The notes: generated by a model from the sequence alone, not told the origin. A DNA stretch of 64,000 bases from Compostimonas suwonensis (GCF_002797855.1 NZ_PGFB01000005.1:372001-436000); one strand, 5' to 3'. Positions 8,095 through 19,172 are shown, numbered from the stretch's first letter. Made by a program: numbers and translations.

Positions 8095-9063
8095 CTACAG
8101 CTCGGCGAAGGCCCGCACGGGGAAGGTGCCGAAGCCCTCCACCTTGGGCGGCACCGCGGTGAAGCGAGCACCGCGGGCGGGCAGCTGCCCGAGGTCGGTC
8201 AGGTGCTCGACCACGTGGATGCCCGCGGCCAGCAGCAGGGAGTGCGCGGGACGCGTGCCACCCGACTCTGTGTCGTCGATGTTGAGCGAGTCGATCCCCA
8301 CGATCGCGGCGCCCTGCTCCACGAGGTACTGCGCGCCCTCCTCGCTCAGGAACGGCGAGCCGGTAGCGTACTCGGGCGTTCCGAAGTGCGCGTCCCAGCC
8401 CGTGTGCAGCAGCACGGCGGCACCGGCGACGTCACGGTCGTAGAACACGCTCGCGGGGATGCCGCGGCTCGCGGCATCCGTCAGATGGAGCACCTCGGCC
8501 CGCACGCCGACGAGCTCGGCGAGCTCGAGCCCGGAGAGGTCGGCGCCGCCCTCGTAGCGGTGGAACGGGCTGTCGAGGTAGGTGCCCGTGTTGCCGATCA
8601 TCGTGAGGACGTCCATCGCGAACTCGGTGCCGGGCGCGTAGTGGGAGCGCGACTCCTCGCGGGTGAGGTGCGGCGTGATCGTCGGCGCCGGCAGCCCGGG
8701 GTAGGTGACGAGCCCCGCGCGGATGGTGTGGCTGAGGTCGACGACACGCCGCGGGGATGCGGCGGCGGCCTCCGGCTGCGTGCTCCCCTCCGTGTCCGAC
8801 TGCGGAACGCCCCTGCTGCCGCGGTGCTGCTCCTCGACGATCCGCAGCTTCGAGAGCTCGACGCTCTGCACGAGCGCGAGCCCCAGGTGGGCGATCAGCA
8901 GCTGCGCGATCCGGTCCTCGGAGAACTGCTCCTCGAGGATCCGCTCCTCCGACGGCGTTCCGGATGCCGCGGCCGGCAGGTCGAGGCGGAAGTCGCGTGC
9001 GCTCAGGCCGCCGCCGTTCACGAAGACGATCTCGGCGTCGAAGTGGGCACGGTGCTCGGTCAC
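8095..9063 (-). CDS. Cyclase-family (KynB-like) metal-dependent hydrolase with N-terminal extension
   Basis: 322 residues. From about residue 105 it is a cyclase/arylformamidase-fold protein (VVDLSHTIRAGLVTYPGLP, then GNTGTYLDSPFHRYEGG). The family metal site is normally HxGTHxDxPxH; here the first two His positions are Asn and Tyr, a variant whose metal binding cannot be assumed. Residues 1-80 (DFRLDLP, then RIAQLLIAHLGLALVQSVEL) form an extra domain I do not recognise, linked by a Ser/Ala-rich stretch. GTG at 9061-9063 follows GAGGAG. Substrate unknown; kynurenine formamidase activity is possible but no kyn genes are nearby. Confidence 0.8.
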   Translation of the reverse strand: MTEHRAHFDAEIVFVNGGGLSARDFRLDLPAAASGTPSEERILEEQFSEDRIAQLLIAHLGLALVQSVELSKLRIVEEQHRGSRGVPQSDTEGSTQPEAAAASPRRVVDLSHTIRAGLVTYPGLPAPTITPHLTREESRSHYAPGTEFAMDVLTMIGNTGTYLDSPFHRYEGGADLSGLELAELVGVRAEVLHLTDAASRGIPASVFYDRDVAGAAVLLHTGWDAHFGTPEYATGSPFLSEEGAQYLVEQGAAIVGIDSLNIDDTESGGTRPAHSLLLAAGIHVVEHLTDLGQLPARGARFTAVPPKVEGFGTFPVRAFAEL

Positions 9064-9112
9064 GGGGTTCTCCTCTTGTCGGTTGTCGCGTAACAGGTAT
9101 TAGCTTGTCGCG

Positions 9113-10495
<1,383 letters not shown>

Positions 10496-10652
10496 TCCCC
10501 TATCGTCGCGGATCCGGGCCGTATTCGAAATGGCAGAGTTGACAGTCTGCGTTGATTATCTGCCAGTGACCCGTCCGCGAACGCAGACGCAGACAACGGC
10601 GGGGCGGAGCGACCGAAGTCGCCCCGCCCCGCCGTTCGGCGACGCTCAGTCC

Positions 10653-13600
10653 CTAGCTGGCGTCATCCTGGGAGACGCGCTTGCGTCGGGCGAAGAACAC
10701 CGTGGCGCCTCCACCGATGAGCAGCAGCGCGAGAAGTGCCCAGCCCGCCCCCTCGAATCCGGTCGAGGCCAGACCGGCCGCGGTGCCCGAGGTGGTCGAG
10801 CCCGGGGTCGTGCCGTCGCTGCCCGGGTCGAGCGGCGCGTCCGTGGGGGTGTCGCTCGGGGTGTCCGTCGGCACATCCGTCGGAGTGTCCGTGGGCACGT
10901 CCGTCGGGGTGTCGGTCGGCTCATCCGTCGGAGCGTTCGGGTCGACGACCTCGAGCGCACCCGTCGCCGTGAACGCGGAACCCGCGCCCAGAGCCTGGAA
11001 CTCGTGGGCGCCGAACTCGGCGTCGTCGGGAACCGTCGTCGTGAGCGAGACGGTGCCGTCGGTGCTCACGAGCGAGCCCAGGTCGACCGGGTCGGAGTGG
11101 AAGGCGAACGAGACCGACTCGCCCGAGCGGAAGCCCGAGCCCGTGATGGTCACGCTGTCGCCGCGCTCGGCCGATGCGGGGCTCACTGTGAGCGTTCCGG
11201 GCTCGGCGGTCGCCTCGGCGCAGGCGTCGCCCTGCACGCCCACGGCCGGAGCCGAGGGCAGCGGGTCGCCACCGGGGATCTCGGGGGTGCCCGGGTTGCC
11301 ACCGCGCGGCGGGACAGAGGGGATGGTGGGCGTCACGACGCCGTCATCCTCGCGCACCGTGAGGTAGCCGAAGGAGTCGCCGATCGTCGAGCCCTCCTGC
11401 GTGTTCGAGACGGTCATCTTGAACTTCGCGGACTGCGTGGTGCCCTGCTCGTTGTCGCCCTTGGTGGGAACCGGGACGGCGATGCAGGTCTGGCCGGGCT
11501 CGAAGGTGAGCTTCTTGAGAGCGAGGTCGACCTTGCCGTTGGCCGTGCCGACCGCGCTGAACCAGGCCGTGGTGGGCACGTCCTGCGAGCGCGAGAGCAG
11601 CACCGGCACGTAGGCCGTCGCGGGACCGTCGCCCTCTTCGATGTTCACGTCGGGGATCGACAGCACCGGGCGGGTCGAGACCTTCGCGTCGCCGACGCTC
11701 GGGGTTGCGAGGAACGCCAGGTCGCCGAGCAGAACGCCGCCGGCGGCACGCGGAGCGGTGAACCGCACCTCGCGGATGTCGGAGAGGTTCACTCCCGCGA
11801 AGTCACCGGTCGGGATGGTCAGCTGCTGCAGGAGCACCTTGCGCAGCGGGCTCACCGTTCCCGGCAGCACCGTGAGGGCGTCGCCGTACTCGGAGGCGTG
11901 CACCGAGGCCGTCGCTCCCGAGCCGTCCGCGAGCGTCACCGTGAGGTCGGTCGTGCCGGTCGCGGTCTCGTCGGGCGAGACGCGGAACGACAGGTCCTCG
12001 TACGAGGTGACGTCGAACTTGCCCGCGTCGAGCGGAACCCGGATCTCGCCGGCGAGCGCGTTGGCGTTCGCCGGGGCGGTGTAGGTGAAGTGCAGCGACG
12101 GGGTCGCGGGAACCGACTGGGCGAAGTTCGCCGGGGTGAAGTCGGGAACCTGCGAGGTCGTGAGCGAGTTCACACAGTAGGGCTGCTCACCGGGAACCGG
12201 GCGGGCCGAGAGGCTCGCGCAGTACTGGTAGGTGCCCGCGCCGAGAACACGCACATCGGTGTCGGGCTTGTCGAAGTTGTTCACGTCGTACCGGGTGGAT
12301 GCCGGCAGCGAGGCGCTCACACGCACGTCGGCGCGTCCGGCCGAGACCGGCTTGGCGTCGGAGCCGTCGAACATCGGCAGGAACTGCTGCTCGTCGCCCA
12401 TGGTCAGACGGAAGAACGCCGTCACGTAGGCGGTTCCGACGTCGTACTGCTCGTCGTCGGTGAGGCGCGTCGGCGAGACGCCGTACTTGCAGTCGGGGTC
12501 GCCGTTGTTGTTGTTCCAGTCGTCCGAGGCGGAGAAGGCGTACTTGCTGGGCGTCCACGAGGTGTTGAAGAAGTTGTGGTTCGCGCCCATCACGAGCACC
12601 GAGGAGCGGAGCACGTTGTCGTCGAAGGCGTGCTGCGAGTCGTCGAAGAAGTGCTGACCCTGCTGGTTGGAGACGTCGCCGTCGCAGTAGGGCAGGATCG
12701 TCGCCGTCGGAACGTCGGGCAGCGTCATCCGGCCGAAGTCGGTCGGGGCGAGCGGCAGCACGGCCTCGATACCGAACGGCTTCTCGAGCTCGGCGTTCAG
12801 CAGCGCGGCGCGAACCGCACCGTCACCACCGCGCGAGTGGCCCATGACACCGACGTGGTCGAGATCGAGGCGGCCCTTGAGGCTCGGGCTCAGGCCGTCG
12901 ACGGGCCCCTCGTTGGCCTCGCGGAGAAGCTCGAGGTGGTCGAGGATGAGCTGCGCACGGGCGACAGCGCCGTTGTCGTCGGAGAGGGTTCCGTCGAGGG
13001 CGTTGATCGCGTTGGCCGAGATCGAGACGACGGCGTAGCCGCGGCTCGCGAGAGCCTCGGCAGCGTCGTTGTAGCCGAGGTAGCTGGCGACGTCGACCTG
13101 GTCGGGGTTGCAGGGCCACGAGTCGGGGTTGCGGGTTCCGCCCGAGCAGGAGGTGTGGCGGCCGTGCAGGAAGAGCACGACGGGCCGCTCGCCGGCCGCG
13201 CCGACGGGCATGAACAGCGCCGCGCGCATCTCGCCCTTGCGCCCGAAGCCGCGGATGTCCTCCGCCTCGTCGCCGAGGTCGTAGTCGTCGCGCTCGACCG
13301 AGTACTGGCCGTGCGTCGCGGGGTCGTCGGCGAGGATCGAGGCGATCGAGGACTCGTCGACGACGAGGGCCTTCGAGAGGCGCTGGGCTCCGAGAGCCCC
13401 GGCTCCGGCATCCGGCACGGGGGTCTCGACCGTCGGGTCGCCTTCGCCTTCCCAGCCGAGCGCGACGTCGCCGGCCGTCAGCACCACGGGGTCGTCGGTC
13501 GTGACGGTGATCGTCAGGCCGTCGAGGGACTGGTTCGCAATGCCGAGGTCGACGCCGTCGGCCCAGAGGGTCGGCGCCGCGTCGCGGAACTCGATCGGCT

Positions 13601-13793
13601 CGGCGAGGGTCTTCGAGACCTGGTATCCGGCCGCTACCCGGCTGACGATCCAGTCGTCGCCCTGGGCGACGGTGGCGCTGTCATCAGACGAGCTCGCGGC
13701 GTAGGCGGGAGCTCCCGCGAGAAAGGGTGTTGCTGCGAAACACAGCGCTGTTGCGAGCGCGATGTGCTTCCAATGGCGCACAGACTTGGGCAC
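10653..13793 (-). CDS. Secreted, wall-anchored alpha/beta-hydrolase with Calx-beta-like region
   Basis: 1046 residues. Signal peptide with a probable cut after AYA (about 32). An alpha/beta-hydrolase domain follows: PVVLFLHGRHT (205-214), nucleophile Ser320 in VMGHSRGG, acid Asp371 or Asp373 (PYCDGDV) and His406 (GANHNFF). Then come beta-rich segments, a Calx-beta-like stretch (VNIEEGDGPATAYVPVLLSR), an IPT/TIG-like domain (VSPASAERGDSVTITGSGF), a Pro-Thr-Asp repeat stalk, LASTG at 1008-1012, a membrane helix and an Arg-rich tail. LAxTG points to class E-type sortase anchoring. GTG at 13791-13793 has a clear GAGGAG. Substrate (ester or polyester) unknown. Monocistronic. Confidence 0.87.
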   Translation of the reverse strand: MPKSVRHWKHIALATALCFAATPFLAGAPAYAASSSDDSATVAQGDDWIVSRVAAGYQVSKTLAEPIEFRDAAPTLWADGVDLGIANQSLDGLTITVTTDDPVVLTAGDVALGWEGEGDPTVETPVPDAGAGALGAQRLSKALVVDESSIASILADDPATHGQYSVERDDYDLGDEAEDIRGFGRKGEMRAALFMPVGAAGERPVVLFLHGRHTSCSGGTRNPDSWPCNPDQVDVASYLGYNDAAEALASRGYAVVSISANAINALDGTLSDDNGAVARAQLILDHLELLREANEGPVDGLSPSLKGRLDLDHVGVMGHSRGGDGAVRAALLNAELEKPFGIEAVLPLAPTDFGRMTLPDVPTATILPYCDGDVSNQQGQHFFDDSQHAFDDNVLRSSVLVMGANHNFFNTSWTPSKYAFSASDDWNNNNGDPDCKYGVSPTRLTDDEQYDVGTAYVTAFFRLTMGDEQQFLPMFDGSDAKPVSAGRADVRVSASLPASTRYDVNNFDKPDTDVRVLGAGTYQYCASLSARPVPGEQPYCVNSLTTSQVPDFTPANFAQSVPATPSLHFTYTAPANANALAGEIRVPLDAGKFDVTSYEDLSFRVSPDETATGTTDLTVTLADGSGATASVHASEYGDALTVLPGTVSPLRKVLLQQLTIPTGDFAGVNLSDIREVRFTAPRAAGGVLLGDLAFLATPSVGDAKVSTRPVLSIPDVNIEEGDGPATAYVPVLLSRSQDVPTTAWFSAVGTANGKVDLALKKLTFEPGQTCIAVPVPTKGDNEQGTTQSAKFKMTVSNTQEGSTIGDSFGYLTVREDDGVVTPTIPSVPPRGGNPGTPEIPGGDPLPSAPAVGVQGDACAEATAEPGTLTVSPASAERGDSVTITGSGFRSGESVSFAFHSDPVDLGSLVSTDGTVSLTTTVPDDAEFGAHEFQALGAGSAFTATGALEVVDPNAPTDEPTDTPTDVPTDTPTDVPTDTPSDTPTDAPLDPGSDGTTPGSTTSGTAAGLASTGFEGAGWALLALLLIGGGATVFFARRKRVSQDDAS

Positions 13794-14058
13794 ATTTCTC
13801 CTCAAGGGAAAGGGATGGGGTCGCCCCGACCGCCGTGCATCCGCCCTCGAGTCCCACCCTCGGCACGCGCCCGCCGGTGGGTTGGGAGAAACGCTACTGG
13901 GGCGGAAATGTGCCACATCACGTTTTCAGCGACACGTAACATTCCGGAAACAGCATATTTACACCGTGCGCAATTTGAGCTCGCCCCGATGTCGCCGATG
14001 TTTACAGACTCGTCACAAACAGTGCATTCCCTATGAGGAACACACAGGAGGAGGCGCC
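13794..14058. other. Intergenic region with AT-rich leader of the wall-anchored hydrolase
   Basis: 265 bp between the metB stop and the hydrolase start, both minus strand. The half nearest metB (about 13910-14035) is much more AT-rich than its surroundings and includes TGTAAACATC and TGTAAATATG words on the minus strand, so it probably holds the hydrolase promoter. No confident -35/-10 pair or terminator with a T-tract was found. Confidence 0.4.
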
Positions 14059-15249
14059 CTACAGCCGCCCGAGCGCCCCGTCGAGGTCGGCGATGAGGTC
14101 GGCGACATCCTCGATGCCCACGGACAGCCGTACGACGTTCTCGGGCACCTCGAGCGCGGTCCCCTTGACCGAGGCGTGGGTCATCTCGGCGGGGAGGCCG
14201 ATGAGCGACTCCACGCCGCCGAGCGACTCCGCGAGCTGGAAGAGCGAGGTCGACTCGACGAGCGTCTTCGCCGCCGCGGGGCCGCCCCTGAGCGCGAGGG
14301 AGAGCATGCCGCCGAAGCCCGACATCTGGCGCGCGGCGAGCTCGTGGCCCGGGTGGCTCTCGAGGCCCGGGTAGTAGACGGCGTCGATGGCGGGATGGCC
14401 GAGGAGATGCTCGGCGATGGCCTGCGCGTTCTCGCTGTGCCGCTGCATCCTCACCGCCAGCGTCTTGATGCCGCGGGTCGTGAGCCACGCGTCGAGCGGA
14501 GCCGAGATGGGGCCCGCCGCGAACTGCAGGAAACGCGCCTTCTGCGCCAGCTCGTCGTCGACGATCGCCAGGGCGCCGCCGATCACGTCGGAGTGACCGC
14601 CCAGGTACTTGGTGGTGGAGTGCACCACGACGTCGGCGCCGAGCGCGATCGGCTGCTGCAGGGCCGGCGAGGCGAAGGTGTTGTCGACGACCACGATGAG
14701 GCCGGTCTCGTGCCCGAGCTCGGCGAGCGCTTCGATGTCGCTGATCTTCATCAGCGGGTTGCTCGGGGTCTCGACCCAGAGGATGCGCGTCTCGCCCGGG
14801 CGGATGGCGGCGCGCACCGCGTCGAGGTCGCCGAGCTCGACGGTCGTGTTGGTGACGCCCCATGCGCCGTGCACCCGGTTGATGAGGCGGTGGGTGCCGC
14901 CGTAGACGTCGTTGCCGAGCACGACGTGCGATCCCGGCTCGAGCACGGCGCGCAGCAGGGTGTCCTCCGCGGCGAGGCCGGAGGCGAAGGAGAGCCCGTG
15001 CGGCGTGCCCTCGAGCGAGGCGATGAGCGTCTCGAGCGAGGTGCGCGTGGGGTTGCCGCTGCGGCCGTACTCGTAGCCGCCGCGCAGGCCGCCGACGCCG
15101 TCTTGCACGAAGGTCGAGGTCTGGTAGATGGGCGGGATGACGGCGCCCGTCGTCGGGTCGAACGCCTGTCCGGCGTGGATCGCCCGGGTGGCGAAGCCCT
15201 CTGCCCCTGAATCCGCTGCCGACGCTGTTGCTGAATCTGCTGTGCTCAT
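14059..15249 (-). CDS. metB: Cystathionine gamma-synthase / gamma-lyase
   Basis: 396-residue Cys/Met-metabolism PLP enzyme. YGRSGNPTRTSLE (about 61-73), LGNDVYGGTHRL and the PLP-binding Lys214 in STTKYLGGHSD are characteristic; EVPENVVRLSVGIED near the end is typical of gamma-synthases and lyases. Synthase joins O-acyl-homoserine and cysteine; lyase cleaves cystathionine to cysteine. With cbs immediately upstream on the same strand, a cystathionine gamma-lyase role in reverse transsulfuration is equally plausible. ATG at 15247-15249 has AAAGG upstream. A family A palindrome lies between it and cbs. Confidence 0.9.
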   Translation of the reverse strand: MSTADSATASAADSGAEGFATRAIHAGQAFDPTTGAVIPPIYQTSTFVQDGVGGLRGGYEYGRSGNPTRTSLETLIASLEGTPHGLSFASGLAAEDTLLRAVLEPGSHVVLGNDVYGGTHRLINRVHGAWGVTNTTVELGDLDAVRAAIRPGETRILWVETPSNPLMKISDIEALAELGHETGLIVVVDNTFASPALQQPIALGADVVVHSTTKYLGGHSDVIGGALAIVDDELAQKARFLQFAAGPISAPLDAWLTTRGIKTLAVRMQRHSENAQAIAEHLLGHPAIDAVYYPGLESHPGHELAARQMSGFGGMLSLALRGGPAAAKTLVESTSLFQLAESLGGVESLIGLPAEMTHASVKGTALEVPENVVRLSVGIEDVADLIADLDGALGRL

Positions 15250-15286
15250 GTCACTGACCTTTGCTTGTTGTACTCACATGGTTGTA

Positions 15287-15369
15287 CTCAAAACGACGGA
15301 CAATTCTTCGAAAAACATGTTTTCCGGCCTGGGAACGGCTGATTCATCCAGAATCTCCGTCGTTTTGAG
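15287..15369. repeat. Palindromic repeat family A, copy 1 (83 bp)
   Basis: CTCAAAACGACGGA at 15287-15300 and its exact reverse complement at 15356-15369 enclose 55 bp of unrelated interior. Total length is 83 bp, as in the other three copies. It starts 23 bp past the cbs stop codon. This copy has the most divergent interior. Confidence 0.95.
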
Positions 15370-15392
15370 AAAAAAGGGGAAAGGGCTGGGGC

Positions 15393-16757
15393 TCAGGCGC
15401 TCAGGAAGGCGAGCAGGTCGTGCCGGGTGAGCACGCCGATCGGCTTGCCCTCGTCGACCACGAGAAGGGCGTCGGATGCCGCGAGCGCCTCCCGCGCGCT
15501 CGACACCGACTCGGTGATGCCCACGAGCCCGAGGGGCGCGCCCACGAAGTCGCTCACCTTCGCGCCCATCTTGGCCGTGCCCGCGAAGACCTGCTCGAGC
15601 AGCACGCGCTCGTCGATCGCGCCGATGACCTCGCCCATCACGACGGGCGGCTCGGCCGTGAGCACGGGAACCTGCGACACCCCGTACTCGGTGAGGATGC
15701 CGATCACATCGTGCACCGTGTCGTGCGGGTGCACGTGCACGAGGTCGGGCAGCTGCCCGGTCTTCTGCCTGAGCACGTCGGCCACGGTGCTCTCGCCGGG
15801 CAGCTCGGCGAAGCCGTAGGACTGCATCCAGCGGTCGTTGAAGATCTTGCCGAGGTATCCGCGCCCGCCGTCGGGCAGCAGCACGACCACGACGTCGTCC
15901 GGGCCGAGGGATGCCGCGGCACGCAGCGCCGCGACGACGGCCATGCCGCTCGAGCCGCCCACGAGGATCCCCTCCTCGCGCGCGAGCCGGCGGGTCATCG
16001 CGAAGGAGTCCGCGTCGGAGACCGCGATGATCTCGTCGGGGATGCTCGGGTCGTAGGCGGTCGGCCAGAAGTCCTCCCCCACGCCTTCGACGAGATAGGG
16101 GCGGCCGGTTCCACCGGAGTAGACCGAGCCCTCGGGGTCCGCTCCGACGATGCGCACACCGCCATCCGAGACCTCTTTGAGGTATCTTCCGGTGCCGCTG
16201 ATGGTCCCGCCCGTGCCCACGCCGGCGACGAAGACCGTCACCCGGCCGTCGGTGTCATCCCAGATCTCGGGGCCGGTGGTCTCGTAGTGGCTGCGCGGGC
16301 CGTTGAGGTTGGAGTACTGGTTGGGCTTGAACGCTCCGGGGATCTCGGCGGCGAGACGGTCGGAGACGTTGTAATACGAGTCGGGGTGCTCCGGGGCGAC
16401 GGATGTCGGGGTCACCACGATCTCGGCCCCGTACGCCGTGAGCACGTTCCGCTTGTCCTCCCCCACCTTGTCGGGCAGCACGAAGACGCAACGGTAGCCG
16501 CGCTGCTGGGCGACGAGCGCGAGCCCGACGCCCGTGTTGCCGGAGGTGGGCTCCACGATCGTGCCGCCCGGCTTGAGCTTGCCCTCGGCCTCCGCCGCAT
16601 CGATGATGCGGGTGGCGATCCTGTCTTTGCTCGAGCCGCCCGGATTGAGGTACTCGAGCTTGACGAGCACCGTCGCCGAGATCCCCTCCGTCACTCGGTT
16701 GAGCTTGACGAGCGGGGTGTTGCCCACCAGGTCGATGATCGTGTTTGCATACTTCAT
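15393..16757 (-). CDS. cbs: Cystathionine beta-synthase
   Basis: Condenses serine (or O-acetylserine) with homocysteine to cystathionine. The 454-residue protein has the PLP-dependent fold-type II core: NTPLVKLNRV, PLP Lys44 in NPGGSSKDR, EPTSGNTGVGLA, and the glycine loop GVGTGGTISGTGRYLK. From about residue 330 it has two CBS regulatory repeats (VHPHDTVHDVIGILTEYGVS and a final ALLVVDEGKPIGVLTRHDLL). The C-terminal CBS pair distinguishes it from cysteine synthase CysK/CysM. ATG at 16755-16757; GAAGG lies about 12 nt upstream. Likely acts with the downstream metB-type gene. Confidence 0.93.
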   Translation of the reverse strand: MKYANTIIDLVGNTPLVKLNRVTEGISATVLVKLEYLNPGGSSKDRIATRIIDAAEAEGKLKPGGTIVEPTSGNTGVGLALVAQQRGYRCVFVLPDKVGEDKRNVLTAYGAEIVVTPTSVAPEHPDSYYNVSDRLAAEIPGAFKPNQYSNLNGPRSHYETTGPEIWDDTDGRVTVFVAGVGTGGTISGTGRYLKEVSDGGVRIVGADPEGSVYSGGTGRPYLVEGVGEDFWPTAYDPSIPDEIIAVSDADSFAMTRRLAREEGILVGGSSGMAVVAALRAAASLGPDDVVVVLLPDGGRGYLGKIFNDRWMQSYGFAELPGESTVADVLRQKTGQLPDLVHVHPHDTVHDVIGILTEYGVSQVPVLTAEPPVVMGEVIGAIDERVLLEQVFAGTAKMGAKVSDFVGAPLGLVGITESVSSAREALAASDALLVVDEGKPIGVLTRHDLLAFLSA

Positions 16758-17264
16758 GACGAGAGAACCTTCGAGGTCATTCCGACGCGCGACGCGTCGA
16801 GGGAGTGGATCCGGGCTGAAGAGTTTTGCGAGCGGGCGCGGACAGACCGAGGTATGCGCCGGGCGACCGAGGGGTCGAAGCTGCTAGCGACAACAACAGA
16901 GATTCAGAGCGAACACGGCTAACACTCTATCCCGGCCCGCTGAACATGTCACTGCGTGTGACGAGGCGGAGCCCACGCGATCGAGCGGCCGAGCCCCCGT
17001 ACGATGCCCGCCGTCGCGAGAGCCTCCCGGGCGCGCTTCTGCTCGTTCTCGAGCGAGCGAAGCCGAAGACGGTCGCGACGACGCGGGTCCAGGTCACAGC
17101 TCGAACTGGGCGCTCGACGCGAACTGCAGCAGCACGAAGAGGGCGCCGACCGGCAGCACGCAGTTGCGCAGCAGCACGGGCTTCGCCGCCCCGTGCGAGC
17201 AGTGCCCGAAGAGCGCCCGAACAGCGCTTGTTCAGCCCGTGACCAGCGCGTGACCAGCCCTCGA
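16758..17264. other. 507-bp gap with gene-like fragments only
   Basis: No complete gene is convincing here. On the minus strand about 17098-17220 reads as a hydrophobic, strongly GC3-biased fragment (NCVLPVGALFVLLQFASSAQ) ending at a TGA. About 16949-17097 reads as a charged helix-rich fragment (RSLENEQKRAREALATAG). Both lack a credible start and may be remnants of small genes or a misread short membrane protein. Confidence 0.4.
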
Positions 17265-19172
17265 TCAGCCCGGCGAGGTGTCGAGCACCTGCTCGGAGTA
17301 GAGCTCGGCGTAGGTGCCGCCGAGGGCGAGCAGCTCGCGATGGGTGCCGCGCTCGACGAGGCGCCCGTGGTCGACGACGTAGATGACGTCGGCGGCGACG
17401 ATCGTCGTGAGCCTGTGCGCGATCGCGATCGTCGTGCGCCCGTGCGACGCCGTGTCGAGGGCGGCCTGCACAACACGCTCCGACACGGTGTCGAGAGCGC
17501 TCGTGGCCTCGTCGAGGATGAGCACGGCCGGGTCTTTGAGCAGCACGCGCGCGATCGCGATGCGCTGCTTCTCGCCGCCCGAGAGCCGGTAGCCGCGTTC
17601 GCCGACGATCGTGTCGAAGCCGTCGGGAAAGCTCATGATCGTCTCGTAGATGTTCGCGCTCTTCGTCGCCGCCTCGAGCTGCTCGAGGCTCGCGTCGGGC
17701 CGTGCGTAGCGCAGGTTGTCGCCGATCGTCGCGTGGAAGAGGTACGTCTCCTGGCTGACGATGCCGATGTTCGCGACGAGGGAGTCCTGCTGCAGCTCGC
17801 GCACGTCTCTGCCGCCGAAGACGACCCGGCCACGGGATGCCTCGTAGAGTCGTGGCACGAGGTACGAGACGGTCGTCTTGCCCGCCCCCGACGGGCCGAC
17901 AAAAGCCGCGAACTGGCCGGGCTCGACGACGAAGGTCACGTCGTCGAGGGTGGGCCGGGCGTCGGACGGCGCGTCGGGGTAGGCGAAGCTCACGTGGTCG
18001 AACTCGATGCGGCCGAGGGTGGCGTCGTCGTCGACCGGCACGGCGTCGTCGCGATCCGCGATCGCCGGATCGAGGTCGAGGTACTCGAAGATCCGCGCGA
18101 AGAGGGCGCTCGAGGTCTGCAGGTCGAGGGCCACGCGCATGAGGCCGAGGAGCGGGAAGAGCAGCCGCGCCTGAACGGTCGTGAAGGCGACGATCGTGCC
18201 GGCCGTGACATCCGCCGATCCTCCCGTGATGAGCCAGCCCGCCACGAGGTACACGATCGCGGGAATGCTCGAGAGGAAGATGCTGACCATCGCGAAGAAC
18301 CACTGGCCGCTCATCTGCTGGCTCACCTGCAGGCGGATCTGGTTCTGGTTCTCGTCGGCGTAGCGTGCGATCTCGGTCTGCTGACGGTTGAAGCTCTTGG
18401 AGAGCAGGATGCCCGAGACGCTCAGGGTCTCCTGCGTGATCGCCGTCATGTCGGAGAGCGACTCCTGCGTCTTGCCCGCGATCCTCGCACGCACCTGGCC
18501 GACCCGGCGCTGCGCGATCACGAGGATCGGCATGAGGATGACGGCGACGATCGTGAGCTGCCAGTTGAGCAGCAGCATGGCGACGAGGGCCGCGATGACG
18601 GTGACCGTGTTGCCGAGGATGCTCGAGATGGTGTTGGTGAGCACGTTGGCCACGCCGCCCACATCGTTCTGCAGGCGGGACTGGATGATGCCGGTCTTGG
18701 TGCGGGTGAAGAAGCTGAGCTCCATCGCCTGCAGATGACTGAAGAGCCGCACCCTCAGCGCGCCCATGACCTTGTTGCCCACCGTGGCCGTGAGGTAGGT
18801 CTGCCACACGCCGAGCAGCGCCGACGCGACCCAGATGACGACCATCAGCACGACGATCTCGGTGAGCACCGCGAGGTTCGGGCCGCCGCTGGGCGGGAAG
18901 AGGCCGACATCGAAGGCCTGGGCGGTCAGTAGCGGCGGGAGCACGCTCAGGCCCGCGCCGACGAGCACGAGCACCATCGTCACGATGAGCGCGGCGCGAT
19001 GCGGGCGGAAGAGGTCGAAGATCCGGCGCAGCAGGTGCGGGATCTTGGGCGCCTCGGCGTTGATCTCGCGCTGCGCGGACTCGTCGCCGGCGCTCACCCG
19101 GGAGCGCCCTCCGCCCACGCCGCCGCCGAGCGCGGCGCGTCTGCCGCCTCCGCCACCACCGCCCATGCTCAC
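17265..19172 (-). CDS. ABC exporter, fused membrane and ATPase domains
   Basis: 635 residues: a Gly/Arg-rich N-terminus, six predicted membrane helices between about 55 and 350 (ABC_membrane type, with FFTRTKTGIIQSRLQNDV), then an ATPase domain: Walker A GPSGAGKTT, signature LSGGEKQR, Walker B VLILDEATSALD, H-loop AHRLTT. Such half-transporters work as dimers, exporting drugs, lipids or peptides; with only one gene present a homodimer is likely. GTG at 19170-19172 follows AAGGTG; an ATG two codons downstream is an alternative. No partner or substrate is evident. Confidence 0.92.
   Translation of the reverse strand: MSMGGGGGGGRRAALGGGVGGGRSRVSAGDESAQREINAEAPKIPHLLRRIFDLFRPHRAALIVTMVLVLVGAGLSVLPPLLTAQAFDVGLFPPSGGPNLAVLTEIVVLMVVIWVASALLGVWQTYLTATVGNKVMGALRVRLFSHLQAMELSFFTRTKTGIIQSRLQNDVGGVANVLTNTISSILGNTVTVIAALVAMLLLNWQLTIVAVILMPILVIAQRRVGQVRARIAGKTQESLSDMTAITQETLSVSGILLSKSFNRQQTEIARYADENQNQIRLQVSQQMSGQWFFAMVSIFLSSIPAIVYLVAGWLITGGSADVTAGTIVAFTTVQARLLFPLLGLMRVALDLQTSSALFARIFEYLDLDPAIADRDDAVPVDDDATLGRIEFDHVSFAYPDAPSDARPTLDDVTFVVEPGQFAAFVGPSGAGKTTVSYLVPRLYEASRGRVVFGGRDVRELQQDSLVANIGIVSQETYLFHATIGDNLRYARPDASLEQLEAATKSANIYETIMSFPDGFDTIVGERGYRLSGGEKQRIAIARVLLKDPAVLILDEATSALDTVSERVVQAALDTASHGRTTIAIAHRLTTIVAADVIYVVDHGRLVERGTHRELLALGGTYAELYSEQVLDTSPG

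Noticed and set aside
15287-15369. Family A palindromes as ordinary intrinsic terminators
   Set aside because: Arms are conserved in sequence and 55 bp apart, there is no T-tract, and one copy is not at a gene end; termination may be a side effect but does not explain the family.
16927-17264. Open frames running out of the ABC exporter toward 16927
   Set aside because: They start inside the exporter in another frame; only short gene-like fragments without starts are left.
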